From Actinomycetota bacterium (GTDB taxonomy: Bacteria; Actinomycetota; Actinomycetes; Streptosporangiales; Streptosporangiaceae): a stretch of 5,315 nucleotides of DNA. The notes beneath the pieces are model-generated. The model was not told the DNA's origin. It ran no database searches and worked only from the letters and a program-made list of their open reading frames with translations. The position numbers and the translations under genes are program-made. Shown one piece after another: positions 1-5,315 of the stretch. The stretch lies in the NCBI GenBank assembly GCA_003242605.1, contig QGUZ01000335.1, positions 1-5,315 of the forward strand. The letters run 5' to 3'. Each line of letters begins with the position of its first letter. Within the stretch, counting starts at the first letter, position 1.

Positions 1-1
1 G

Positions 2-2650
2 CTCGCGCGGGCCCGGAGCCGCGGCGGTGACCACGCCGCCGCGCTCGCCGAGCTGGAGGAGGCGGCCCGGGCCCGTCCGGACGATGAGGGGCTCCTCGCC
101 GACCTGCTGCGCAGCGAGGCGGCGGTGCGCGGGGCGGGCGCGGCGCTCGACCGGTTCGCCCGCCACCGCGCGGACCTGCGCGACCGGCTCGGCGCCGACG
201 TGGGCCCGGAGCTGCAGCGGGTCCACCAGGAGCTGCTGGCGCTCGACCGCCCGGTGCGCACCGGCGTGCGGTACGACACGACCCCGATGCTCGGCCGCGA
301 CGACGACCTGCGGCGGGTGCGCGCGCTGCTCGCCACCTCGCGGGTGGTGTCGATCCTCGGGCCGGGCGGGATCGGCAAGACCCGGCTCGCCCACGCCGTC
401 GCCCGCGACGCCCCGCAACCGGTGGTGCACTTCGTCGAGCTGGTCGGCGTGACCTCGCCGGAGGACCTCGTCGGCGAGCTCGGCTCGGCGCTCGGCGTCC
501 GCGACTCGGTGGCCGGGCGCCGCACGCTCACCCCGCAGCAGCGGGCCGACGTGCGCGCCCGCATCGCGCGGCGGCTCGACCTGGCGCCGACCCTGCTCGT
601 GCTCGACAACTGCGAGCATCTGATCGAGTCCGTCGCGGACCTGGTCGCCTATCTGACCGCGACCACCCGGGACCTGCGCGTCCTCACCACGACCCGGGCG
701 CCGCTGGCGATCCCCGCGGAACGCGTCTACCCGCTCCCCCAGCTCGGCATCGACGACGCGATCGCGCTGTTCCGCGACCGCGCCACCGCGGCCCGCCCCG
801 GGGTGCGGCTCGACGAGGACGACGTGCGCGCGGTGGTGAGCCGCCTGGACGGCCTGCCGCTCGCGATCGAGCTCGCCGCGGCGAAGGTGCGGGTGATGTC
901 GCCGGCCGAGATCGCCCACCGGCTCGCGGACCGGTTCACGCTGCTGCGCGGCGGGGACCGCACCGCCCACTCGCGGCACCAGACGCTGCTCGCGGTGATC
1001 GACTGGTCGTGGAACCTGCTCGGCGAGCGGGAGCGCCGCGCGCTGCGCCGCCTGTCGGCCTTCCCGGACGGCTTCACCCTCGAGGCGGCGGAGGCGGTGC
1101 TCGGCGCCGACGCGCTCGAGGCCGTCGAGGATCTCGTGGCGCAGTCCCTGCTCACCGTCGCCGAGACGGCCTACGGCGTCCGCTACCGCATGCTGGAGAC
1201 GGTGCGCGAGTTCGGCCGCATGCGGCTGGAGGCGGCCGGGGAGACCGCCGAGGCGCGCGCCGCCGTACGGGCCTGGGCCGTCGAGTACGCCCGCCGGCAC
1301 GGCGCCCGGCTGCACTCGCCGGAGCAGGCCGACGCGGTGGACCGGCTCCGCGCGGAGGAGACCAACCTCGCCGACATGTTGCGGGAGGCGCTCGACGACC
1401 CCGATCGCGAGGCGGTGGTGGTGCTGTTCTCCGCGCTGTGCGGCTACTGGTCCATCGGCGGGGACCACCTGCGCAGCCTCGCGCTCACCGGCGCCGTGGC
1501 CGACGCGCTGGCCGGCTGGACGCCACCGCCCGAGCTCCTCGACCGGACCCGGGTGGCGCTCAGCATCACCCTGTTCAACGCGCTCTTCCACGCCCCCGAC
1601 CACGCCGGCCCGCTGGCCGCGACGCTGTCCCGGCTGGGCACCGGCTCGGCGAACCCCGACATCCGCGCCATGACGACGGTGGCGCTCGCCCTCGCGTCGG
1701 ACTGCGAGCCCGAAAGCGGCATGCGCGCCCTCGCCGACGACCCCGACCCGTTCGTCCGGCAGATCGCCCTCCACCTGATGAGCCACGGCCTGGAGAACGG
1801 CGGGGACCCGGCCGGCGCGATGGCGGCGGCCCAGGCCGCGCTCGAGCTCACCGACGACAAGAGCGGCCCCTGGCAGCGGGCCACGCTGCACACCCTGCTC
1901 GCCCAGCTCCACGTGCAGTTCGGCGACCTCGCCGCCGCGTCCCGGCACGCCGCCGAGGCGCTCCCGGTGCTCGAGCGGCTCGGGGCCGTGGACGACATCG
2001 TCCAGCTCCGCACCGCGGTCGCGCTGGCGGAGCTCGCCGAAGGGCGCCGGGAGGAGGCCGCCCGCGTCGTCGCGGAGCTCGGCCCGCACGGCTCGGAGGG
2101 CATGTACAGCCTGTCGGTCGAGATCTGCCGGGCCCAGCTCGCCCTCGCCGACGGCGACGTGGCCGAGGGCCTGCGGCTGCACCGCGAGCTCGCCGAGGCG
2201 CTGCAGCGCCGGTACGCCCCGGGCGGCCTGGACGCGTTCGCGCCGTGGTCGTTCTACGGCGAGGCCGTCGCGGTCGCGGCGTTCGCCCTGTACGGCGCGG
2301 CCGGCGAGGGGGCGGACCTGTTCGACGCGCTGCGCGGGAAGGTCAGGGACCTGTTCGCCGGGGACCGCCGGTTCCTCGACCTCCCGGTGGCCGGGATGGC
2401 GCTCGCCGCGCTCGGCATCTGGGCCCTGCGGCACGGGGCGCTGCCGGCCGAGGACGCGGTGCGGCTGCTCGTGCTCGCCGACCGGTTCGCGTACAACCGG
2501 ACCGTCCCGGTCCTGCGGTGGCCGGTGCTCGCCGCCCACGCCGAGCGGATCGCCCCCGGCCTGCTCGCCCGGATCGAGGCCGAGTACGGCGACAGGCGCG
2601 GTCCCGGCCTGCTGACCGGGGCCCGCGCCGTGCTGGCGCGGGTGCTCTGA
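2..2650 (+). CDS. AfsR/SARP-family transcriptional regulator with BTAD and NB-ARC ATPase domains (5' end missing)
   Basis: Frame 2 is open from the first bases of the window to TGA at 2648-2650, giving 882 visible residues; the true start lies upstream. Visible residues 1 to about 80 match the end of a bacterial transcriptional activator domain (BTAD), with the typical GADVGPELQRVHQELL ending. An NB-ARC/STAND ATPase follows: Walker A GPGGIGKT at residues 120-127, Walker B LLVLDN around 198-203, and GLPLAIEL at 284-291. A winged-helix segment (DWSWNLL from about 334, MLETVREFG from about 395) comes next, then an Ala/Leu/Glu-rich helical region to the end that could hold degenerate TPR-like repeats. 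In this family an N-terminal OmpR-type winged helix, here outside the window, binds direct repeats in promoters, and the ATPase gates activity. The GTG at 125 is an internal valine codon, because BTAD homology continues upstream of it. The gene converges on the exporter operon. The family call is firm; the target is unknown, and control of the neighbouring exporter is only a possibility. Confidence 0.93.
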   Translation, partial: LARARSRGGDHAAALAELEEAARARPDDEGLLADLLRSEAAVRGAGAALDRFARHRADLRDRLGADVGPELQRVHQELLALDRPVRTGVRYDTTPMLGRDDDLRRVRALLATSRVVSILGPGGIGKTRLAHAVARDAPQPVVHFVELVGVTSPEDLVGELGSALGVRDSVAGRRTLTPQQRADVRARIARRLDLAPTLLVLDNCEHLIESVADLVAYLTATTRDLRVLTTTRAPLAIPAERVYPLPQLGIDDAIALFRDRATAARPGVRLDEDDVRAVVSRLDGLPLAIELAAAKVRVMSPAEIAHRLADRFTLLRGGDRTAHSRHQTLLAVIDWSWNLLGERERRALRRLSAFPDGFTLEAAEAVLGADALEAVEDLVAQSLLTVAETAYGVRYRMLETVREFGRMRLEAAGETAEARAAVRAWAVEYARRHGARLHSPEQADAVDRLRAEETNLADMLREALDDPDREAVVVLFSALCGYWSIGGDHLRSLALTGAVADALAGWTPPPELLDRTRVALSITLFNALFHAPDHAGPLAATLSRLGTGSANPDIRAMTTVALALASDCEPESGMRALADDPDPFVRQIALHLMSHGLENGGDPAGAMAAAQAALELTDDKSGPWQRATLHTLLAQLHVQFGDLAAASRHAAEALPVLERLGAVDDIVQLRTAVALAELAEGRREEAARVVAELGPHGSEGMYSLSVEICRAQLALADGDVAEGLRLHRELAEALQRRYAPGGLDAFAPWSFYGEAVAVAAFALYGAAGEGADLFDALRGKVRDLFAGDRRFLDLPVAGMALAALGIWALRHGALPAEDAVRLLVLADRFAYNRTVPVLRWPVLAAHAERIAPGLLARIEAEYGDRRGPGLLTGARAVLARVL
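2622..2642. terminator. Possible bidirectional hairpin terminator between convergent genes
   Basis: CCCGCGCC (2622-2629) and GGCGCGGG (2635-2642) form a perfect 8-bp stem around a 5-nt loop (GTGCT), and a G-U pair could extend it by one. It lies over the last codons of the regulator gene, and 21 nt beyond the stop codon of the convergent permease gene. No T-run follows on either strand, which is common for actinobacterial hairpin terminators. The hairpin lies in coding sequence and could be a by-product of the repeated Ala/Arg codons, so this is tentative. Confidence 0.35.
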
Positions 2651-2663
2651 CGGCCGCCCGGCG

Positions 2664-3509
2664 CTACATCTTGCGGGAGTACGAGCGGACCGCGATCGGG
2701 GCGAAGATCGCGATGACGACCGCGCACCCGGCCAGCGCCCAGCCGACGTCGGCCGTCACGGTCCCGGTGTTGAACAGCGCCCGCACCGCGGAGACCACGT
2801 GCGACACCGGGTTGACCGTCACGAACGCCTGCAGCCAGCCGGGCAGCGTCTCGGCCGGGACGAAGGCGTTCGACAGGAAGGTGAGCGGGAACATGATCGC
2901 CATGGAGAAGCCCTGCACGGCCTGCGCCGAGCGCGCCAGCGTGCCGAGCCAGGTGAAGATCCAGGCCAGCGACCAGCCCGCGGCCACGGTGAGGGCGATG
3001 CCGGCGACGCAGCCGAGCACGCCGCCACCGGGCCGGTAGCCGATGGCGAGGCCGGTGAGCAGGGTCAGCACCGACGCGATGCCGTACCGGAGCAGGTCGG
3101 CGACCATGGGGCCGGCGAGCGGGGCGATCCGCGCCATCGGCAGGGACTTGAACCGGTCGAACACCCCCTTGTCCATGTCCTCGCGCAGCTGCACCCCGGT
3201 CGCCATGCACACCGTCAGCGCGGTCTGGGCGAGGATGCCGGGGATCAGCACCGGGAGGTAGTTCGCCACGCTGCCGGAGATCGCGCCGCCGAAGATGAAC
3301 GCGAACATCGCGGTGAACAGCAAGGGCTGGATGAGCACGTCGAAGAACTGCTCCGGCTTGCGGCGCATCTTCTCCAGGGCCCGCCAGGCCATCGCCATCG
3401 TCTGCACCAGGGTCTCCCGCGCCGAGGGGCGGGGCGTGGTGCGGGCGGCGACGGCGGACGCGTCGAGGGTGCGGGTGCCGCGGGTGGCGGTGATGGTCGT
3501 GGTGGTCAT
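2664..3509 (-). CDS. DrrB-like ABC-2 type exporter permease
   Basis: This 281-residue integral membrane protein is the membrane half of a drug-type ABC exporter, expected to pair with the ATPase encoded just upstream. After a Thr/Ala/Arg-rich cytosolic N-terminus (about 1-55), six hydrophobic segments can be read, near residues 56-75, 84-106, 138-157, 163-190, 197-218 and 254-274. That is the usual ABC-2 topology. The cytoplasmic stretch GVFDRFKSLPMAR (115-127) between segments 2 and 3 and the NPVSHVVSAVRALF stretch (233-246) are typical of DrrB-type permeases. The length fits the family. The ATG at 3507-3509 overlaps the ATPase stop by one base (TGATG) and has a GGAGG 7 nt upstream, so translational coupling is likely. 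The frame stays open further upstream, but only as an antisense-type shadow of the ATPase gene. The stop is TAG at 2664-2666. Family members export anthracyclines and other drugs or lipids; the substrate here cannot be read. Confidence 0.93.
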   Translation of the reverse strand: MTTTTITATRGTRTLDASAVAARTTPRPSARETLVQTMAMAWRALEKMRRKPEQFFDVLIQPLLFTAMFAFIFGGAISGSVANYLPVLIPGILAQTALTVCMATGVQLREDMDKGVFDRFKSLPMARIAPLAGPMVADLLRYGIASVLTLLTGLAIGYRPGGGVLGCVAGIALTVAAGWSLAWIFTWLGTLARSAQAVQGFSMAIMFPLTFLSNAFVPAETLPGWLQAFVTVNPVSHVVSAVRALFNTGTVTADVGWALAGCAVVIAIFAPIAVRSYSRKM

Positions 3510-4477
3510 CAGGCTGCCTCCGTCCGGGGTGCGTCGTCGGTGCCGTGGCCGGTCAGCGCGAGGAACACCTCGTCGAGCGTCGGCTTGGCGACGCTCATCG
3601 ACGAGATGCCGACGCCCGCCTCGCGCAGGCCGATCAGGATGTCCGCGGCCCGGTTGGGGTCGGGCAGCGGGACGTTCATGCGCCCGGCCTCCGGGCTGAG
3701 CACCGGGTCCTCGCCGAGCAGGCGGCGGACGACGCCGGCGGCCACGGCCACGTCGGCGTCGCTCTCCAGCGCGAGCTGCAGGGTCGACTCGCCGACCTGG
3801 GTCTTGAGCGCGTCGGGGGTGTCCTCGGCGACCTTGCGGCCCCGGTCGATCACGGCCACGCGGTCGGCGAGCTGGTCGGCCTCGTCCAGGTACTGGGTGG
3901 TGAGCAGGATCGTCGAGCCGTCGGCGACCAGCTCGCGGATGACGTCCCACATCTGGCCGCGGGTGCGCGGGTCGAGGCCGGTGGTGGGCTCGTCGAGGAA
4001 GATCAGCGGCGGCCGGGTGATCAGGCTGGTCGCCAGGTCGAGGCGGCGGCGCATGCCGCCGCTGAACTTGGCGAGCGGCCGGTCCGCCGCCTCGGCCAGG
4101 CCGAAGCGTTCCAGCAGCTCGCCGGCGATCGCCTTCGCCCGGGCGCTGGACAGGCCCTGCAGCCGGGCGAACAGCCAGAGGTTCTCCCGGCCGGTCAGGT
4201 CCTCGTCCACCGAGGCGTACTGGCCGGTGACGCCGAGCAGCTGGCGGACCCGGTGGGGTTCCCGCCGCACGTCCACCCCGAAGATCTCGGCGCGGCCGCC
4301 GTCGATCGGCAGCAGGGTGGCGAGCATCCGCAGGGTGGTGGTCTTGCCCGCCCCGTTCGGCCCGAGCACGCCGAAGATCTCGCCCTGCCGTACCTCCAGG
4401 TCGATGCCGTCCACGGCGCGGAAGTCGCCGAACTCCTTGATCAGACCTTCCGCCCGGACGGCGCTGAGCTCCGTCAT
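3509..4477 (-). CDS. DrrA-like ABC exporter ATP-binding protein
   Basis: This 322-residue ATPase powers the adjacent permease; the expected complex is two ATPases with two permeases at the cytoplasmic membrane. All nucleotide-binding motifs are present: Walker A GPNGAGKTT at 39-47, Q-loop glutamine at 86, signature FSGGMRRRLDLA at 138-149, Walker B LIFLDE at 158-163 with catalytic Glu163, and D-loop GLD at 167-169. The switch position reads TTQYLDEAD, with Gln195 where most ABC ATPases have His; I recall this as common in the DrrA family. A C-terminal extension of about 100 residues ends in LDEVFLALTGH (301-311), a hallmark of DrrA-type proteins. The ATG at 4475-4477 is chosen because AGGAG stands 7 nt upstream and homology starts at once (MTELSAVRAEGLIKEFG). 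An in-frame GTG at 4546 would add 23 residues with no family resemblance. The gene is first in the two-gene operon. The family call is firm; the drug specificity is unknown. Confidence 0.95.
   Translation of the reverse strand: MTELSAVRAEGLIKEFGDFRAVDGIDLEVRQGEIFGVLGPNGAGKTTTLRMLATLLPIDGGRAEIFGVDVRREPHRVRQLLGVTGQYASVDEDLTGRENLWLFARLQGLSSARAKAIAGELLERFGLAEAADRPLAKFSGGMRRRLDLATSLITRPPLIFLDEPTTGLDPRTRGQMWDVIRELVADGSTILLTTQYLDEADQLADRVAVIDRGRKVAEDTPDALKTQVGESTLQLALESDADVAVAAGVVRRLLGEDPVLSPEAGRMNVPLPDPNRAADILIGLREAGVGISSMSVAKPTLDEVFLALTGHGTDDAPRTEAA
3517..3521 (-). promoter_or_regulatory. Ribosome binding site of the permease gene
   Basis: GGAGG on the minus strand, 7 nt before the ATG at 3509 and inside the 3' end of the ATPase gene. 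It fixes the permease start and rules out the longer reading frame that runs back through the ATPase gene. Confidence 0.75.
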
Positions 4478-4484
4478 GTGGCGT

Positions 4485-4489
4485 CTCCT
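4485..4489 (-). promoter_or_regulatory. Ribosome binding site of the exporter ATPase gene
   Basis: AGGAG on the minus strand within a purine-rich run (GGAGGGGAGAGGAGA), 7 nt before the ATG at 4477. It supports that start over the upstream in-frame GTG at 4546. No convincing -10/-35 pair for the exporter operon could be read on the minus strand between 4490 and 4740. Confidence 0.75.
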
Positions 4490-4526
4490 CTCCCCTCCGG
4501 GCACCTCCCGGCGGTCGGGAACGAGG

Positions 4527-4609
4527 TTCACCGCCGCCGGCTTCACGGCCGCTTCACGCCGGTTTCATCGGCAGGGCGCCGGTTTCATCCGCGGCTCGGC
4601 GGTTTCCCG
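4527..4609. repeat. Helically phased TTCAC/TTCAT direct-repeat array in the divergent promoter region (candidate operator)
   Basis: On the + strand, TTCAC occurs at 4527, 4542 and 4553, TTCAT at 4564 and 4584, and a degenerate TTCCC at 4604. The spacings are 15, 11, 11, 20 and 20 bp. The three units starting at 4541, 4552 and 4563 are consecutive 11-mers (CTTCACGGCCG, CTTCACGCCGG, TTTCATCGGCA). Overlapping these, the 13-mer CGCCGGTTTCATC is repeated exactly at 4557-4569 and 4577-4589, with a 9/13 match at 4597-4609, all 20 bp apart. From 4542 on, all units fall near whole helical turns, so they present the same DNA face. The array lies about 50-130 bp upstream of the exporter start. Streptomyces PHO boxes (unit consensus GTTCACC) and AfsR/SARP sites use 11-bp direct repeats, and GTTCACC itself occurs at 4526-4532. 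The repeats are directly visible; the binding protein is inferred. Confidence 0.55.
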
Positions 4610-4704
4610 GGGCGCGGGCCGCGTTCCGGTACGGCGTGCGGACGCGGCGCACCCACCCGAACCGGAGCGCCGGGAGGACGCGTGCCACCTGCGGGAACGG
4701 CCGC

Positions 4705-4735
4705 TTGACCTCAAGCGGACTTCAGGTCGCAGGAT
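4705..4735 (+). promoter_or_regulatory. MerR/SoxR-type promoter with operator, driving the SnoaL-like gene
   Basis: A -35 element TTGACC (4705-4710) is followed 19 bp later by a weak -10 CAGGAT (4730-4735). Within the over-long spacer and the end of the -35 lies an interrupted inverted repeat: GACCTCAAG (4707-4715), spacer CGGA, CTTCAGGTC (4720-4728). The arms match at 8 of 9 positions. This closely resembles the SoxR box (CCTCAAG, 4 bp, CTTGAGG). It also has the 19-bp spacing typical of promoters that MerR-family activators open by DNA distortion. A start about 7 nt past the -10 would fall at or next to the GTG at 4743. No MerR-family gene is in the window, so the regulator would act from elsewhere. 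Confidence 0.7.
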
Positions 4736-4742
4736 GGCGGCC

Positions 4743-5147
4743 GTGGAGACGGAATCGCCGGCGCACGCCGCGGAGCTCGAGGCGATCAGGCGGGTGGTCG
4801 CCGCCGTCGAGCGCTCCCAGCGGCGGCGGGACCCCGACGAGTTCCTCGCGGTGATCCACCCCGACGCGGTCTGGACGACGATCCGCGGCCGGGTGCTCGT
4901 CGGGTTCGACGAGATCGAGGAGTTCACCCGCAAGCTGCTCGCCTCGGCCGAGCGGGAGGGCGCGGTCTCCTACGAGGTGACGCACGTCCGGTTCGTCCGG
5001 CCGGACGTCGCGGTGGTGAAGGTGCGGCAGCGGTACCGGGGCCCCGGCCACGACCGCGAGGGCGCCCCGCTGTACGTGCTGAGCAAGGACGAGACCGGGC
5101 GGTGGCTCCTGGTCGCGGGGCAGAACACCGTGGTCACGGCGGGCTGA
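4743..5147 (+). CDS. SgcJ/EcaC-family SnoaL-like (NTF2-fold) protein
   Basis: This 134-residue soluble protein has the size and pattern of SnoaL-like/DUF4440 proteins of the SgcJ/EcaC group: N-terminal helices (about 8-40), HPDAVWTTIRGRVLVGFDEI (39-58), a helix EEFTRKLLAS, then beta strands VTHVRFVRPDVAVVKVRQRY (79-98) and the closing GRWLLVAGQNT (119-129). The fold is a cone-shaped alpha+beta barrel that binds small molecules; members occur in polyketide and enediyne clusters and in stress regulons, and few have a proven reaction. No signal peptide or membrane segment is seen. The start is GTG at 4743: AGGA lies 8 nt upstream, and the MerR-type promoter would begin transcription at about this base. 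The ATG at 4734 (adding Met-Ala-Ala) overlaps the proposed -10, so it would not be transcribed from that promoter. The gene is divergent from the exporter operon. The family call is good; the catalytic role is unknown. Confidence 0.85.
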   Translation: METESPAHAAELEAIRRVVAAVERSQRRRDPDEFLAVIHPDAVWTTIRGRVLVGFDEIEEFTRKLLASAEREGAVSYEVTHVRFVRPDVAVVKVRQRYRGPGHDREGAPLYVLSKDETGRWLLVAGQNTVVTAG

Positions 5148-5149
5148 GC

Positions 5150-5219
5150 GGAGGCGGCCCGCGCCGCGGCGAGCCGCCGCGCGGAACGCGGACGGCGCGG
5201 CGGGACCGCCCGCGCCTCC
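5150..5219. terminator. GC-rich nested inverted repeats downstream of the SnoaL-like gene, possible terminator
   Basis: Just after the stop at 5147, CCGCCGCGC (5174-5182) and GCGCGGCGG (5195-5203) form a perfect 9-bp stem with a 12-nt loop. It is enclosed by a second pair, GGAGGCG (5150-5156) and CGCCTCC (5213-5219). No T-run follows. The position suits a terminator for the SnoaL-like gene. Inverted repeats of this size are expected fairly often in sequence this GC-rich, so confidence is low. Confidence 0.35.
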
Positions 5220-5315
5220 GGCCCCCGGATCGGCCAGATCGTGATCTTCCAGGATGAGGTCATCAAGCCCGTCTCGATCCCGGTGCGCCGGTGCGGGACG
5301 TACCTCAGGTCCCCT
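5220..5315 (+). other. Short open frame of unknown nature running off the right edge
   Basis: The + frame beginning at 5220 has no stop to the window end, and nearly every codon ends in G or C. It reads about IGQIVIFQDEVIKPVS and continues beyond; a GTG at 5241 could start it, but no convincing ribosome binding site precedes it. The opposite strand shares the same wobble positions and is also open, so third-base GC cannot settle the strand. I recognise no family. It may be the start of a next gene or simply non-coding. Confidence 0.2.

Noticed and set aside
125..127. GTG as the start of the regulator
   Set aside because: The 41 upstream in-frame codons continue the BTAD domain, so this is an internal valine codon in a gene cut by the window edge.
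1009..3039. A 676-residue + frame overlapping the regulator
   Set aside because: Arg/Pro/Gly-rich low-complexity product typical of a frame shadow, with no recognisable motif; it overlaps the regulator and then runs antisense to the permease.
2664..3950. A longer 428-residue version of the permease
   Set aside because: The extra N-terminal 147 residues are an Arg/Pro-rich out-of-frame reading of the ATPase gene; the ATG at 3509 has its own GGAGG and the usual overlap.
4682..4708. An 8-codon mini-ORF (MPPAGTAA) with GGAGG 4 nt upstream of a GTG, considered as a leader peptide
   Set aside because: It lies upstream of the proposed transcription start of the SnoaL-like gene and its stop overlaps the -35 element; the ribosome-site spacing is short. 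Chance is the simpler explanation.
2799..5147. A + strand frame open for about 2.3 kb through the exporter genes into the SnoaL-like gene
   Set aside because: Antisense to two well-supported ABC genes; its residues are Arg/Gly/Ala-rich with no domain until the last 134 residues, which are the SnoaL-like protein. Long shadow frames are expected at this GC content.
4970..5266. A minus-strand frame overlapping the SnoaL-like gene
   Set aside because: It runs antisense across the conserved C-terminal half of the SnoaL-like gene and has no recognisable family pattern or ribosome binding site.
5302..5310. A small palindrome ACCT-C-AGGT at the right edge, considered as a second MerR-type half-site
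   Set aside because: Only 4-bp arms, with no -35/-10 context and no room to see a second site; likely chance.

Overview
The window is very GC-rich (above 70% by eye), with G or C at almost every third codon position. It carries gene families typical of antibiotic-producing filamentous actinobacteria: an AfsR/SARP-type regulator, a DrrAB-type exporter and a SgcJ/EcaC-type SnoaL-like protein. The source is most likely Streptomyces, Streptosporangiales or a relative; the genus cannot be settled from this sequence alone.

Layout. (1) Positions 2-2650, + strand: the 3' part of a large AfsR/SARP-family regulator. The window opens inside its BTAD domain, which is followed by an NB-ARC-type ATPase, a winged-helix segment and a long helical C-terminal region. 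(2) Positions 2664-4477, - strand: a two-gene ABC exporter operon, ATPase then permease, with a TGATG stop/start overlap. It converges tail-to-tail on the regulator with only 13 bp between the stop codons, and a GC hairpin sits at that junction. (3) Positions 4478-4742: a divergent intergenic region. It contains a helically phased array of TTCAC/TTCAT direct repeats upstream of the exporter, and a MerR/SoxR-type promoter-operator facing right. (4) Positions 4743-5147, + strand: a small SnoaL-like (NTF2-fold) SgcJ/EcaC-family protein, probably started at a GTG and possibly leaderless. (5) Positions 5148-5315: a GC-rich hairpin region, then about 95 bp whose only hint of a gene is an open + frame running off the edge.

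How the parts may work together (inference). The exporter and the SnoaL-like gene share one control region that carries two distinct operator-like signals. One resembles the long-spacer promoters distorted by MerR-family activators such as SoxR. The other is a run of three 11-bp direct repeats built like PhoP or AfsR/SARP sites. This suggests a small drug- or redox-responsive export and detoxification locus, possibly at the edge of a specialised-metabolite region. No biosynthetic core enzyme is visible, so cluster membership is unproven. The gene families are known; the most interesting content is the architecture of the 4478-4742 region.
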